Notes: a model not told the origin generated them from the sequence alone. 64,000 nucleotides of DNA from Pseudomonas sp. SG20056 (GCF_031764535.1 NZ_CP134499.1:1426001-1490000); one strand, 5' to 3'. Shown: positions 33,386 through 43,009, numbered from the stretch's first letter. A program made the numbers and translations.

Positions 33386-34156
33386 GTGAAAAAACTGATC
33401 AATCTCCCCGTAATGCTTTCAGCATTAACCATGCTGACCGTGCCCCTGTTGCACGCCGAGGATTGGCCAGCTCCGATCAAAGCAGTCGAAGCGCGCGGTG
33501 CCGAAATTATTCAGCGTTTCGATGCCCCGAGCGGCCTGCAAGGCTATGCCGCCCGCTACAACGGCCAGGGTGTCGCCCTGTACCTGACCGCCGATGGCGA
33601 GCACGTGCTGGTCGGCAGCCTGCTCAATGCCCAGGGCGAAGACCTCTCGCGTCAGCCGCTGGATAAGCTGGTGTACGAACCGCTGGCCAAGGAAATGCTC
33701 GGCAAGCTGGAGCGCAGTACCTGGATCGCCGACGGCAGCGCCAAGGCACCGCGCATCATCTATATGTTCTCCGACCCCAACTGCCCGTACTGCACCATGT
33801 TCTGGAAACAGGCGCGGCCTTGGGTCGAGGCCGGTGATGTGCAGATCCGCCACGTGATGGTGGGCATGCTACGCCAGGACAGCGTCGAGAAGGCCGCCGC
33901 ACTGCTCAATGCCAAGGATCAGCAGGCGGCGCTGCATGAGCATGAGTCCGCCGGCAAGGCCAGTAGGCTGCAAGGGCTGAAGAAGATTCCAGCGGCGATC
34001 CAGCAGCAGCTCGACAGCAACCTTGGCCTGATGGCGGAGATGGGTGTAGCGGCTACGCCAGCGATTTTCTATCCGGACGAAGACGGCCAGCTGCGTCAGC
34101 AGCGAGGTGCGCCAAGCCCGGATGTACTCAAACAGATCATGGGGCCGCGCTCCTGA
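33386..34156 (+). CDS. dsbG: DsbG, periplasmic thiol:disulphide isomerase/reductase
   Basis: A 256-residue periplasmic protein with a signal peptide (1-24, cleaved after LLHA), an N-terminal dimerisation domain (about 25-105) and a thioredoxin domain with C133-P-Y-C136 (SDPNCPYC) and a cis-proline loop ATPAIFY near 225. CPYC rather than CGYC and the position in the operon favour DsbG over DsbC. DsbG protects single cysteines from over-oxidation and is kept reduced by DsbD. The GTG start at 33386 follows AAGGAAC and comes 2 bp after the dsbE stop. It is the last gene of the operon. Confidence 0.92.
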   Translation: MKKLINLPVMLSALTMLTVPLLHAEDWPAPIKAVEARGAEIIQRFDAPSGLQGYAARYNGQGVALYLTADGEHVLVGSLLNAQGEDLSRQPLDKLVYEPLAKEMLGKLERSTWIADGSAKAPRIIYMFSDPNCPYCTMFWKQARPWVEAGDVQIRHVMVGMLRQDSVEKAAALLNAKDQQAALHEHESAGKASRLQGLKKIPAAIQQQLDSNLGLMAEMGVAATPAIFYPDEDGQLRQQRGAPSPDVLKQIMGPRS

Positions 34157-34232
34157 TCGCAACATCGCGCGCCGAACGGTTTCGGTCAATAATCCGAGCC
34201 CCAAGCGCGTGGCAATAGATTGCCCACACCTT

Positions 34233-34249
34233 AGTCAGACCGACTGACT
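34233..34249. promoter_or_regulatory. Candidate TetR-type operator before the SDR gene
   Basis: AGTCAG-ACCGA-CTGACT is a perfect 6-bp inverted repeat with a 5-bp centre, 26 bp before the ATG at 34275. Its size and the CGACTGACT wording are typical of TetR-family operators. No TetR gene is in the window, so the repressor would be encoded elsewhere. Confidence 0.45.
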
Positions 34250-34274
34250 CAATTTTTTGTAATGGAGATACAAC

Positions 34275-35024
34275 ATGACAACTACTCAAACCCTGCAAGG
34301 CAAAGTGGCTTTCATCCAGGGCGGTTCACGCGGTATCGGTGCAGCCATCGTCAAGCGCCTGGCCCGTGAAGGCGCGGCAGTGGCCTTCACCTATGTGTCC
34401 TCCGCCGAGCGGGCTAATGCCCTGGCCAGCGAAGTCACCAGCGCTGGTGGCAAGGCCCTCGCCCTCAAGGCCGACAGTGCCGACGCAGCAGCCGTGCAGC
34501 AGGCCATTCGCGCTGCGGTCGAGCACTTCGGCGGCCTGGATATTCTGGTCAACAACGCCGGTGTGCTGGCCTGGGGCAGTACCGAAGAACTGACCCTGGA
34601 GCAGCTGGATCACACCCTCGCGGTCAACGTGCGCAGCGTGTTCGTCGCCAGCCAGGAAGCCGCCAAACACATGACCGATGGCGGACGCATTATCAACATC
34701 GGTAGCACCAACGCCGAGCGCATCCCGGTGGCCGGCGGCGCGGTATATGCCATGAGCAAGTCGGCGCTGGTTGGTCTGGCTAAAGGCATGGCCCGCGACT
34801 TGGGCCCACGCAACATCACCGTGAACAACGTGCAGCCCGGCCCGGTGGATACCGAGATGAACCCGGCTGATGGCGAGGGTGCCGAGTTCCTGAAAGGCCT
34901 GATGGCACTGGATCGATTCGGTAAAGCAGAAGAAATTGCCGGCTTCGTCGCCTACCTGGCCGGCCCAGAAGCGGGTTATATCACCGGGGCCAGCTTGATG
35001 ATTGATGGCGGTTTCTCGGCCTAA
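34275..35024 (+). CDS. Short-chain dehydrogenase/reductase (FabG-like)
   Basis: A 249-residue classical SDR. The NAD(P)-binding motif GGSRGIG is at 16-22, NNAG near 93-96, the serine in NIGSTN near 143, and the catalytic YAMSK gives Y158 and K162. The C-terminus GYITGASLMIDGGFSA is typical of FabG-like enzymes. GGAG lies 10 bp upstream of the ATG. It stands alone between dsbG and an unrelated histidine kinase, so the substrate cannot be inferred. A TetR-type palindrome just upstream suggests induction by a xenobiotic or metabolite. It is unlikely to be the housekeeping fabG, which normally sits with other fab genes. Confidence 0.9.
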   Translation: MTTTQTLQGKVAFIQGGSRGIGAAIVKRLAREGAAVAFTYVSSAERANALASEVTSAGGKALALKADSADAAAVQQAIRAAVEHFGGLDILVNNAGVLAWGSTEELTLEQLDHTLAVNVRSVFVASQEAAKHMTDGGRIINIGSTNAERIPVAGGAVYAMSKSALVGLAKGMARDLGPRNITVNNVQPGPVDTEMNPADGEGAEFLKGLMALDRFGKAEEIAGFVAYLAGPEAGYITGASLMIDGGFSA

Positions 35025-35089
35025 TTTGTCTCGATTTGGGGGCAGCTAACCGCTAGCCCCTTCTTACTTCTAATTTTTCTGCAGCCTTG

Positions 35090-35149
35090 AATGGCTGCTT
35101 TTGGCCGACACCAGCCTGTTACAACCGGCGACTCCCGGCCAAAAGCGGT
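35090..35149. repeat. Dispersed 59-bp hairpin repeat, copy 2 (inverted)
   Basis: This is the reverse complement of the element at 28550-28608, about 95 percent identical, with the same GCTTTTGGCCG/CGGCCAAAAGC ends. It lies between the convergent SDR and histidine kinase genes and could also serve as a transcript end. Confidence 0.85.
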
Positions 35150-35182
35150 CATGGGGTTAAGAGGCCATGTATCGGTAACCGG

Positions 35183-36241
35183 CTAGCTTACCGGCCAAGA
35201 AATAATGAACACGCTTCCCACTCCAGAAGCCTGACATATCGCCTGGCCGCCATGGGCCTCTGCGATAGCTTTGACCACAGCAAGTCCCAGGCCGCTGCCG
35301 CCGCTCTTGCGTGAGCGCGAAGGGTCGCCACGACGAAAGGCCTCGAAGATGTCGGCGGCCAGTGCGCTGTCGATGCCGGGGCCGTCGTCTGTCACGCTCA
35401 GTTGGCAGTTGTCGCCGAGCTGTTCCAGGCGTACTCGCAAGTTGCCTGGATCGGCATGGCGCAAGGCGTTTTCCAGCAGCGCCATGAGGGCCTGGCGGAT
35501 GCGCAGCGCATCGCACTCCACCCGCAAGTTGGCGTCCAGTTGGTTATGCAGGTGAAAGCCCTTGGCGGTCAGGGGCGCGGCGAAGGCCTGCAATACAGTG
35601 CTCAGTTCATCGGCGAGGCGCACGCTGGTCCGTTGAATTTCCAGATGGCCGCTGTCCTTGAGGCTCAGTACGCGCAGGTCTTCGATCAAACGGTTGAGTC
35701 CCTCCACCTGGCGCAGCAACCCCTCGAACAGCTCGCTGCTGGGGTCGAACACGCCTTCGGCCAGGCCCTGCAGGCGCCCGCGCAGAATGGTCACCGGCGT
35801 GCGCAGTTCGTGGGCGATGGCGGCGTTCCAGAATTCGCGCTCGCGGGTCATGCTCTGCAGGCGCTCGGCCATGGCGTTGAAGTCACGCACCAGTTGCGCC
35901 GTCTCGCCCATGGCTTTTTCGTCAAGCGGTGCGCGGGCCGTGAGGTTGCCCTGGGCCACTTCACGCAGGCTGTGCGCCACCGAGTTCAGCGGGGTGATCA
36001 GGCGCCGTGACAGGCGAATGGCGACGAACACCGACATGCCCAGTGCGGCGACGATGGTACAGCCGATCCAGATCATCTCTACCCGTGAGGGTATCCAGGT
36101 TTCGGAGATGCTGTTCGGCATGTAAGCCACGGCGATGGCGTAGAACACCGAGGAGCCGAACACGGCGATGAAGATGATGCCCAGCGCCATTACCGCCAGA
36201 GACTGGATGAACTGCCGGCGCAGGCCCGGTGTCGGTTTCAT
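35183..36241 (-). CDS. AdeS/BaeS-like sensor histidine kinase
   Basis: A 352-residue kinase with two membrane helices (about 14-40 and 55-76) separated by a very short periplasmic loop, a HAMP domain (about 77-130) and a kinase core with H144 (AIAHELRTPV), N-box ALLENALRHAD near 260 and GSGLGLAVVKAIAEAHGG near 315. The tiny periplasmic loop suggests that the signal is sensed in the membrane or at its surface, as in envelope-stress and antimicrobial-sensing kinases. It overlaps the response regulator stop by ATGA. The pair is divergent from an RND efflux operon, which is its likely target, as in adeRS-adeABC. Confidence 0.88.
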   Translation of the reverse strand: MKPTPGLRRQFIQSLAVMALGIIFIAVFGSSVFYAIAVAYMPNSISETWIPSRVEMIWIGCTIVAALGMSVFVAIRLSRRLITPLNSVAHSLREVAQGNLTARAPLDEKAMGETAQLVRDFNAMAERLQSMTREREFWNAAIAHELRTPVTILRGRLQGLAEGVFDPSSELFEGLLRQVEGLNRLIEDLRVLSLKDSGHLEIQRTSVRLADELSTVLQAFAAPLTAKGFHLHNQLDANLRVECDALRIRQALMALLENALRHADPGNLRVRLEQLGDNCQLSVTDDGPGIDSALAADIFEAFRRGDPSRSRKSGGSGLGLAVVKAIAEAHGGQAICQASGVGSVFIISWPVS

Positions 36242-36966
36242 GGTTCGACGCCGAAGCGATAGCCCACGCCCCAGACGCTGGCCGGCACGCCCTGGATATC
36301 CAGGGCTTCGAGCTTCTTGCGCAGTTTGCTGACGTGGCTGTCCACGGTGCGCTCCTGGGTATCGCCTTCCGGCAAACAGGTTTCCAGCAGTTCGGCACGG
36401 CTGAACGCCCGTTTCGGTGCGCGCATCAGGCAGGCCAGCAGCTTGAATTCGGTCAGGGTCAGGTCCAGCGTGTGTGGCTGGCCATCACGCTGCACGCTGG
36501 CTTCGTGGCTGTCCAGGTCGATCTGGAACGCACCGACGCGCAGCACCTGCGTGGCGGCCGGCGCGCTGCCCCGCGTGCGCCGCAGTACCGCTTGCACCCG
36601 CGCCACCACCTCGGACGGGTTGAAAGGTTTGACTACGTAGTCGTCGGCACCCAGGCGCAGGCCCATCAGCTTGTCGATGTCCTGATCGAGTGCAGTGAGC
36701 ATGATCACCGGGGTGTCGCCACGGGAGCGGATTTCGCTGAGCACCTTCCAACCATCGAGAACGGGCATCTGTACGTCGAGCAGCAACAGGTCCGGCTTGA
36801 GCGTCTGGTGCAGGGCCAATGCCTGCTGCCCGTCGCTGGCGTGTTGAGTACGCAGACCGCTGCGTTGCAGGTAGGCGATGAGGATATCGGCGATCTCGGC
36901 CTCGTCCTCGGCGATCAGTACCAGTGCCGGGGTGGCAGTGCGGGTGCGCGCGTGGAGATCGGACAT
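36238..36966 (-). CDS. AdeR/BaeR-like response regulator
   Basis: A 242-residue OmpR-family regulator with acidic pocket EDE at 20-22, phosphoacceptor D64 (LLLDVQMPVLDG), lysine in YVVKPFNPSE near 113 and a winged-helix domain (LDLTLTEFKLLACLMRAPKR, RTVDSHVSKLRKKL, VWGVGYRF). It is divergent from the RND operon, 161 bp away, so the shared gap should hold its operator; no clear direct repeat was found there. Control of efflux genes is inferred from position. Confidence 0.88.
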   Translation of the reverse strand: MSDLHARTRTATPALVLIAEDEAEIADILIAYLQRSGLRTQHASDGQQALALHQTLKPDLLLLDVQMPVLDGWKVLSEIRSRGDTPVIMLTALDQDIDKLMGLRLGADDYVVKPFNPSEVVARVQAVLRRTRGSAPAATQVLRVGAFQIDLDSHEASVQRDGQPHTLDLTLTEFKLLACLMRAPKRAFSRAELLETCLPEGDTQERTVDSHVSKLRKKLEALDIQGVPASVWGVGYRFGVEP

Positions 36967-37127
36967 GGGCTGGCTCGCAGACGGTGGCGCTGAATGTTAT
37001 CGCGGCCTCCATGCTTTCTCCACAAAGCCTCGAATCATTCGCAACAGCGCTGTTCCAGACTGCAGCCTCGATCAGCTCCCGGTCGTCATCAGGTCTTCCG
37101 GGCGTAGCGTGTAACGAGGAGTGGGTT

Positions 37128-38282
37128 ATGGGCAGTAAATACCGGCAACTGAGCCTCGTGCTCGCAGTAATTGCCGTATTGGCACTGGCAGGGTGTGATT
37201 CGGCACCCGAGCAAGCCGAAGCACCGACGCCGCTGCAGGTGTCGGTGATGACATTGGTGCCGCACGAACTGGCGATCAGCGAGGACCTGCCGGGGCGGGT
37301 GGCCGCCGTACGCAGCTCCGAGATTCGTGCGCAGATTGGCGGCATCGTGCAGCGCCGTCTGTTCGAACAGGGCGCCGAGATCGAGGCCGGTGCCGTGTTG
37401 TTCCAGATCAATCCGGCGCCGTTCAAAACCGAAGTTGATAGTGCTGCCGCAGCTTTACAGCGTGCCGAGGCAGTTTTGGCACGGTCACGGGTACAGGTCG
37501 AGCGCTTGACGCGGCTGGTGCAGGCCGAGGCAGTCAGCCGCCAGGTGTACGACGATGCCGTGGCGCAGCGTGAGCAGGCCGCCGCCGATGTGGCCCAGGC
37601 CAGGGCGACGCTGGCACGGCGCAAGCTGGATTTGCAGTTCGCCAGCGTCGAGGCACCGATTGCCGGACGCATCGACCAGGCGCTGGTCAGCGAAGGGGCG
37701 CTGGTATCGCCCACCGATACAACGCCCATGGCGCGCATCCAGCAGATCGACCAGGTGTACGTCGACGTGCGCCAGTCCGCCTCGATACTGGACACACTGC
37801 GCCAGCAGGCCGGCGCGGCGACACCGAAGTTGAGCGTCGACATCCTCGGCAGCGACGGCAAGCCGCTGGGTATGCGCGGGCGCATCCTGTTCTCCGGCAT
37901 CGAGGTGGATGCCGGCACCGGCGACGTGCTGCTGCGCGTGCTGGTGGACAACCCGCAACGCCGCCTGCTGCCCGGTCTCTACGTGCAGGCGCGGATTCTC
38001 CGTGCACATTACCCCGCCGCCCTCAGCGTGCCGCAGCAGGCGGTGACCCGCACGGCAGGTCAGGCCAACGTGTGGCTGGTGGATGCCCAGGGCCAGGTCC
38101 AGCCGGTGCCTATCGAGGTCGGTGAACTGGTCGAAGGCCGTTACCGTGTGGTGTCCGGGATCAGCGCCGGGCAGCAGGTGGTGATCGAGGGCATCGAGCG
38201 CCTGAGCCCCGCTGTCCAGGTCGCCACGCGCCCTTGGCAGCCCGTCGCCACCCGCGAACAACTCAGCGCCGCCGCGCGCTGA
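37128..38282 (+). CDS. RND efflux periplasmic adaptor lipoprotein (MexA/AcrA family)
   Basis: A 384-residue membrane fusion protein. A lipoprotein signal ends at C23 (LALAGC). The hairpin and lipoyl domains carry SSEIRAQIGGIVQRRLFEQGAEIEAG and LDLQFASVEAPIAGRI, and the beta-barrel region has VYVDVRQSASI. The ATG at 37128 follows GAGGAG; the frame is open upstream but only this start gives the lipobox. It connects the RND pump to the outer membrane factor encoded two genes on, with a 16-bp gap to the pump gene. The substrate is unknown. Confidence 0.93.
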   Translation: MGSKYRQLSLVLAVIAVLALAGCDSAPEQAEAPTPLQVSVMTLVPHELAISEDLPGRVAAVRSSEIRAQIGGIVQRRLFEQGAEIEAGAVLFQINPAPFKTEVDSAAAALQRAEAVLARSRVQVERLTRLVQAEAVSRQVYDDAVAQREQAAADVAQARATLARRKLDLQFASVEAPIAGRIDQALVSEGALVSPTDTTPMARIQQIDQVYVDVRQSASILDTLRQQAGAATPKLSVDILGSDGKPLGMRGRILFSGIEVDAGTGDVLLRVLVDNPQRRLLPGLYVQARILRAHYPAALSVPQQAVTRTAGQANVWLVDAQGQVQPVPIEVGELVEGRYRVVSGISAGQQVVIEGIERLSPAVQVATRPWQPVATREQLSAAAR

Positions 38283-38298
38283 CTCCGGAGAAGCCCTC

Positions 38299-41200
38299 AT
38301 GCCGCAGTTCTTTATCAACCGGCCGGTGTTTGCCTGGGTCATCGCCCTGTTCATCGTGCTGGTCGGCGTCATCGCCATCCCGCAGTTGCCCATTGCCCGC
38401 TATCCCTCGGTGGCGCCGCCGTCGGTGACCATCTATGCCGCCTATCCGGGGGCCTCCCCGCAGACGCTCAACGACTCGGTGGTGAGCCTGGTCGAGCGTG
38501 AGCTGTCGGGGGTGAAAAACCTGCTGTACTTCGAGTCCTCGGTGGACACCTCGGGTAGCGCGCAGATCACTGCCACCTTCAAGCCGGGCACCGATGCGGA
38601 GCTGGCCCAGGTGGACGTACAGAACCGCATCAAGGCGGTGGAGTCGCGCCTGCCCCAGGCCGTGCGGCAGAGCGGTCTGCAGGTGGAATCCGCCGCCTCG
38701 GGCTTTCTGATGATGGTCGGTCTGACCTCGCCCAACGGCCAGTTCGATGAAGTCGCGCTGAATGACTACCTGGCGCGCAACATCGTTCAGGAGTTGCGCC
38801 GCATCGAAGGCGTCGGCCGCGTGCAGCTGTTTGGCGCCGAGCAGGCCATGCGCGTCTGGGTCGACCCCAACAAACTCAGCGCCTATGGCCTGACCATGAA
38901 TGAACTGGCCCAGGCTATCGAGCAGCAGAACGCGTCGATTGCCCCCGGGCGGATCGGCGATGAGCCGGCGTTGCCAGGCCAGCGCCTGACCGTGCCGCTG
39001 ACCGTGCAGGGGCAACTGAGCACGCCGGAGCAGTTCGCCGCCGTCGTTCTGCGTGCTGGCGCCGACGGCGCCAAGGTAGTACTCGGTGACGTGGCGCGGG
39101 TTGAGCTGGGTGCGCAGTCCTACGGTTTCTCTAACCGTGAAAACGGCGTGACAGCGACCAGTGCCGCCATCCAGCTGTCGCCCGGCGCCAATGCCGTGCG
39201 CACCGCATCAAAGGTGCGTGAGCGCCTGGCCGAGCTGGCGCCGAGCATGCCGGCCGGCATGGCCTACTCGGTGCCGTTCGATACTGCGCCCTTCGTCAAG
39301 GTGTCCATCGAGAAGGTGATCTACACCCTGTTCGAGGCCATGGCGCTGGTGTTTCTGGTGATGTTCCTGTTCCTGCAGAACCTGCGCTACACGCTGATTC
39401 CGGCCATCGTCGCGCCCATCGCGCTGCTCGGTACTTTCGCGGTGATGCTGCTGGCCGGTTTCTCGATCAACTCGCTGACCATGTTCGGCATGGTGCTGGC
39501 CATCGGCATCATCGTTGATGACGCCATCGTGGTGGTGGAGAACGTCGAACGGTTGATGGCCACGCAAGGGCTGTCGCCGAAAGAAGCGACCAGGCAGGCT
39601 ATGCGGGAAATCACCGGGGCGGTGATCGGCATCACCCTGGTGCTCACCGCCGTGTTTATCCCCATGGCCTTCGGCAGTGGCTCGGTGGGGGTGATCTACC
39701 AGCAGTTCACCCTGTCGATGGCGGTGTCGATCCTGTTCTCGGCCTTCCTCGCCCTGAGCCTGACGCCGGCGCTGTGCGCCACGCTGCTGCGCCCGGTGAG
39801 CGCGGATCATCATGAAAAACGCGGCTTCTTCGGTGCCTTCAACCGCAGCTTCGAGCGCCTTACGGCGAGCTATGCGGCGCGGGTGGCGCTTCTGGTCGGG
39901 CGTAGCGGGCGGATGATGGTGGCCTTCGCCGTGCTCTGCGCGGTGCTGGCCATCGCTGCTGCACAATTGCCGTCGTCCTTCCTGCCTGAAGAGGATCAGG
40001 GATACTTCATGACCTCCATCCAGTTGCCCACCGGTGCCACCAGCGAACGCACGCTGGACGTAGTCAAGGCCTACGAGGCGCATGTGGCCTCGCGTCCGGG
40101 GCTGGACGCCAACCTGGTGGTGTTGGGCTTCAGTTTCGCCGGTTCCGGCCCCAACGCGGCCATGGCCTTCACCATGCTCAAGGACTGGGATCAGCGCGAT
40201 GGCGCGACCGCAGCCGAAGAAGCCGAGCTGGCGCAACAGGCCATGGCCGACAACGTCGAAGGCACGGTGATGAGCCTGATGCCGCCGGCGATCGACGAGC
40301 TGGGCACATCCTCGGGCTTCACCCTGTTCCTGCAGGACCGTGCCAACCGGGGCGAAGCCGCGCTGCTGGCGGCGCAGGCGCAGCTGGTGGAACTGGCGGC
40401 GCAGAGCGAGGTGGTCAGCGATGTCTACCCCGATGGTCTGCCGCCCGGCGAGAGCATCCGCCTGGAGATCGACCGGCAGAAGGCCGAGGCCATGGGTCTG
40501 TCCTTCGCGGCGGTGAGCAGCACGCTGTCGGCTGCCATGGGCTCGTTGTACGTCAACGATTTCCCCAATGCCGGGCGCATGCAGCAGGTGATCCTGCAGG
40601 CCGACGCCCCGGCGCGCATGCAACTGGACGACGTGCTTGGCCTCCGCGTGCGCAATGCCGGCGGCGGCATGGTGGCGCTACGTGAGGTGGTGACGCCGGT
40701 GTGGAGCGAGTCGCCACAGCAGATGATGCGCTTCCAGGGCTTTCCCGCCGTGCGTATCGCCGGTGGCGCGGCGGCTGGCGTGTCCAGCGGCGCGGCGATG
40801 GCTGAGATGGAGCGCCTGGTGGCGCAGTTACCGCAGGGATTCGCTCTGGCCTGGACCGGGCAGTCGCTGCAAGAGCAACAGTCGGCGGCGCAGGCACCAC
40901 TGCTGATGTTGCTCTCGGCGCTGGTGGTGTTTCTGGTGCTGGCGGCGCTGTACGAGAGCTGGTCGATCCCGCTATCGGTAATGCTGGTGGTGCCGCTAGG
41001 CCTGCTCGGTGCGGTGGCGGCGGTGATGCTGCGTGGCATGCCCAACGACCTGTTCTTCAAGGTGGGGATGATCACCATCATCGGTCTGTCGGCGAAGAAC
41101 GCCATCCTCATCGTCGAGTTCGCCCGCCAGTTGCATGGCGAGGGGCGCACGTTGATCGACGCTGCCGTGACCGCCGCACGCCTACGCCTGCGGCCGATCC

Positions 41201-41436
41201 TGATGACCTCGCTGGCCTTCACCCTCGGTGTGGTGCCGCTGATGTTGGCCTCCGGCGCCAGTGCCGAAACCCAGCACGCCATCGGCACCGGGGTGTTCGG
41301 CGGCATGCTCAGCGGCACCTTGCTGGCGGTGTTCTTCGTGCCGGCCTTTTTTGTCTTCGTAATTGGCACGCAGGAGCGCTTGAGCGCCTGGCGTGCGCAA
41401 CGCCGTGTCGCTGCGACACCTCAGGAGAATCGTTGA
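38299..41436 (+). CDS. RND multidrug efflux pump, HAE1 family (MexB/AcrB/AdeB-like)
   Basis: Proton-driven inner membrane pump of 1045 residues with the usual two sets of six helices and two large periplasmic loops. The proton relay is intact: D407 and D408 in GIIVDDAIVVVENVER and K933 in GLSAKNAILIVEFA. MPQFFINRPVFAWVIALFI is the canonical N-terminus. CCGGAG precedes the ATG. The HAE1 wording shows a drug-type rather than a metal-type pump; substrates cannot be named. The operon order adaptor-pump-outer membrane factor with divergent AdeRS-like regulators suggests induced expression. Confidence 0.95.
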   Translation: MPQFFINRPVFAWVIALFIVLVGVIAIPQLPIARYPSVAPPSVTIYAAYPGASPQTLNDSVVSLVERELSGVKNLLYFESSVDTSGSAQITATFKPGTDAELAQVDVQNRIKAVESRLPQAVRQSGLQVESAASGFLMMVGLTSPNGQFDEVALNDYLARNIVQELRRIEGVGRVQLFGAEQAMRVWVDPNKLSAYGLTMNELAQAIEQQNASIAPGRIGDEPALPGQRLTVPLTVQGQLSTPEQFAAVVLRAGADGAKVVLGDVARVELGAQSYGFSNRENGVTATSAAIQLSPGANAVRTASKVRERLAELAPSMPAGMAYSVPFDTAPFVKVSIEKVIYTLFEAMALVFLVMFLFLQNLRYTLIPAIVAPIALLGTFAVMLLAGFSINSLTMFGMVLAIGIIVDDAIVVVENVERLMATQGLSPKEATRQAMREITGAVIGITLVLTAVFIPMAFGSGSVGVIYQQFTLSMAVSILFSAFLALSLTPALCATLLRPVSADHHEKRGFFGAFNRSFERLTASYAARVALLVGRSGRMMVAFAVLCAVLAIAAAQLPSSFLPEEDQGYFMTSIQLPTGATSERTLDVVKAYEAHVASRPGLDANLVVLGFSFAGSGPNAAMAFTMLKDWDQRDGATAAEEAELAQQAMADNVEGTVMSLMPPAIDELGTSSGFTLFLQDRANRGEAALLAAQAQLVELAAQSEVVSDVYPDGLPPGESIRLEIDRQKAEAMGLSFAAVSSTLSAAMGSLYVNDFPNAGRMQQVILQADAPARMQLDDVLGLRVRNAGGGMVALREVVTPVWSESPQQMMRFQGFPAVRIAGGAAAGVSSGAAMAEMERLVAQLPQGFALAWTGQSLQEQQSAAQAPLLMLLSALVVFLVLAALYESWSIPLSVMLVVPLGLLGAVAAVMLRGMPNDLFFKVGMITIIGLSAKNAILIVEFARQLHGEGRTLIDAAVTAARLRLRPILMTSLAFTLGVVPLMLASGASAETQHAIGTGVFGGMLSGTLLAVFFVPAFFVFVIGTQERLSAWRAQRRVAATPQENR

Positions 41437-42869
41437 TGCGCCTGTTACTGCTCCTGCCACTGCTCGCCGGCCTCAGCGCCTGCTCGCTGACGCCGACCCT
41501 GGAGCGACCAGTCGCACCGGTGCCGACGAGCTTTCCTGTGAACACTACCGCACCGGCCTTGTCGCTGCCGGCCAGTGCCCTGGGCTGGCGCGCGATGTTC
41601 GGCGACCCGCGCCTGCAACGGCTGATCGACCTGGCGCTGACCAATAACCGTGACCTGCGCCTGGCCACCCTCAACGTCGAGGCGGCGCAAGCGCAAGCCA
41701 ACATCCAGCGCGCCGCGCGACTGCCGGCTGTGGGGCTGGATGGAACGCGCACGCGTGAACGCGCCCTGAGCACCGATGCAAATGGCCAGACCAGCCGCGA
41801 GGTGAGCCAGCAGACCGGGGTGAACGTCGCCCTGAGCGCCTTCGAACTGGACCTGTTCGGCCGTGTGCGCGCGCTCTCCGATGCCGCGTTCGCTCGCTAC
41901 CTGGCCAGCGAGCAGGGCCGCGATGCGGCGCAGATTGCGCTGGTCGGTGCGGTGGCCGAAGCCTACTTCACCCAGCGTCTGGCCGATGAGCAACTGCAAC
42001 TGACCGAGCGTACCCTGGCCGACTGGCGGCAATCGTTGGAACTGGCGCGTCTGCTCAAGCAGGCCGAGCAGAGCAGCAGCCTGGACGTGGCCCAGGCCGA
42101 AGGGCAGGTGGCCCAGGCTGAAGCCGATCTGGAGGCACGCCGCCGCGCCCTGGCACAGGCGGACAACGCCCTGCAGTTGCTGGTGGGCAGTGAACTGCCG
42201 AGCGATCTCCCTGTTGGCTTGCCACTGAAGCGCCAATCGGTGATCGCGCAGCTACCGGCCGGGTTGCCAGCCGACCTGTTGCTGAATCGGCCGGATCTGC
42301 GTCAGGCCGAGCAGATTCTGGTCGCCGCCAACGCCGATATCGGCGCGGCGCGGGCAGCGTTCTTCCCGCAGATTTCCCTGACCGCCTCCTTCGGTTATGC
42401 CAGTACCTCGCTCGGCAGTTTATTCGACCCGGTCGGGCAGGTCTGGCGTTTCGTTCCACAGATTTCCCAGCCGCTGTTTCAGGGCGGGCGCCTGCGCGCC
42501 GAACTGCGCCTGGCCGAAGTGCGCAAAGACGAGGCGGTCGCGCAGTACGAGCGCGCCATCCAGACCGCCTTCCGCGAGGTGGCCGACGCCCTGGCGGGAA
42601 CCGCCACCTTCGACCGCCAGATCGAGGCGCAACTGCGCGCGGTGAGCGCCGCAGAAAGGCGCCTACAACTGTCCGACCTGCGTTACCACGCAGGCGTCGA
42701 CGGCCGCCTGGAGCTGCTCGACGCCCAGCGCCAGTTACAGGCCGCACGGCAGGCGCTGCTGGAGCTGCGCCGCGCAGATAGCGTCAATGCCGTGGTGTTG
42801 TTCAAGGCACTGGGCGGGGGGCTTAATCCAGGCGGAGCGTCGATTGCCGCAGTTGATACAGCTGACTAG
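41436..42869 (+). CDS. Outer membrane efflux lipoprotein (NodT/OprM family)
   Basis: A 477-residue outer membrane factor of the RND pump. A lipoprotein signal ends at C16 (LLAGLSAC). Two outer-membrane-efflux repeats are seen, with WRAMFGDPRLQRLIDLAL near 50 and LLNRPDLRQAEQILVAANADIGAARAAFFPQ near 280-310, split for length: the conserved core is RPD-x6-E and AARAAFFP. The ATG at 41436 overlaps the pump stop as ATGA, with CAGGAG upstream. It closes the three-gene operon, making the pump self-contained instead of borrowing OprM. Confidence 0.92.
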   Translation: MRLLLLLPLLAGLSACSLTPTLERPVAPVPTSFPVNTTAPALSLPASALGWRAMFGDPRLQRLIDLALTNNRDLRLATLNVEAAQAQANIQRAARLPAVGLDGTRTRERALSTDANGQTSREVSQQTGVNVALSAFELDLFGRVRALSDAAFARYLASEQGRDAAQIALVGAVAEAYFTQRLADEQLQLTERTLADWRQSLELARLLKQAEQSSSLDVAQAEGQVAQAEADLEARRRALAQADNALQLLVGSELPSDLPVGLPLKRQSVIAQLPAGLPADLLLNRPDLRQAEQILVAANADIGAARAAFFPQISLTASFGYASTSLGSLFDPVGQVWRFVPQISQPLFQGGRLRAELRLAEVRKDEAVAQYERAIQTAFREVADALAGTATFDRQIEAQLRAVSAAERRLQLSDLRYHAGVDGRLELLDAQRQLQAARQALLELRRADSVNAVVLFKALGGGLNPGGASIAAVDTAD

Positions 42870-43009
42870 GGCAGCCTCTGTATGGCGCTGATCTATGAGA
42901 TTTATAAGGACCGCCTCAGTGAGATGCGGCCAATTCAAGGCTGTTGCCGATACGCGGAGAAGGATTGAACCGCGCGATAAGGTGCGGCTGCTATGTGTCT
43001 GAGCTGGTC

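Noticed and set aside
39208..40623. 471-codon minus-strand ORF inside the RND pump gene
   Set aside because: His/Arg/Gln-rich shadow translation opposite a clear AcrB-type gene.
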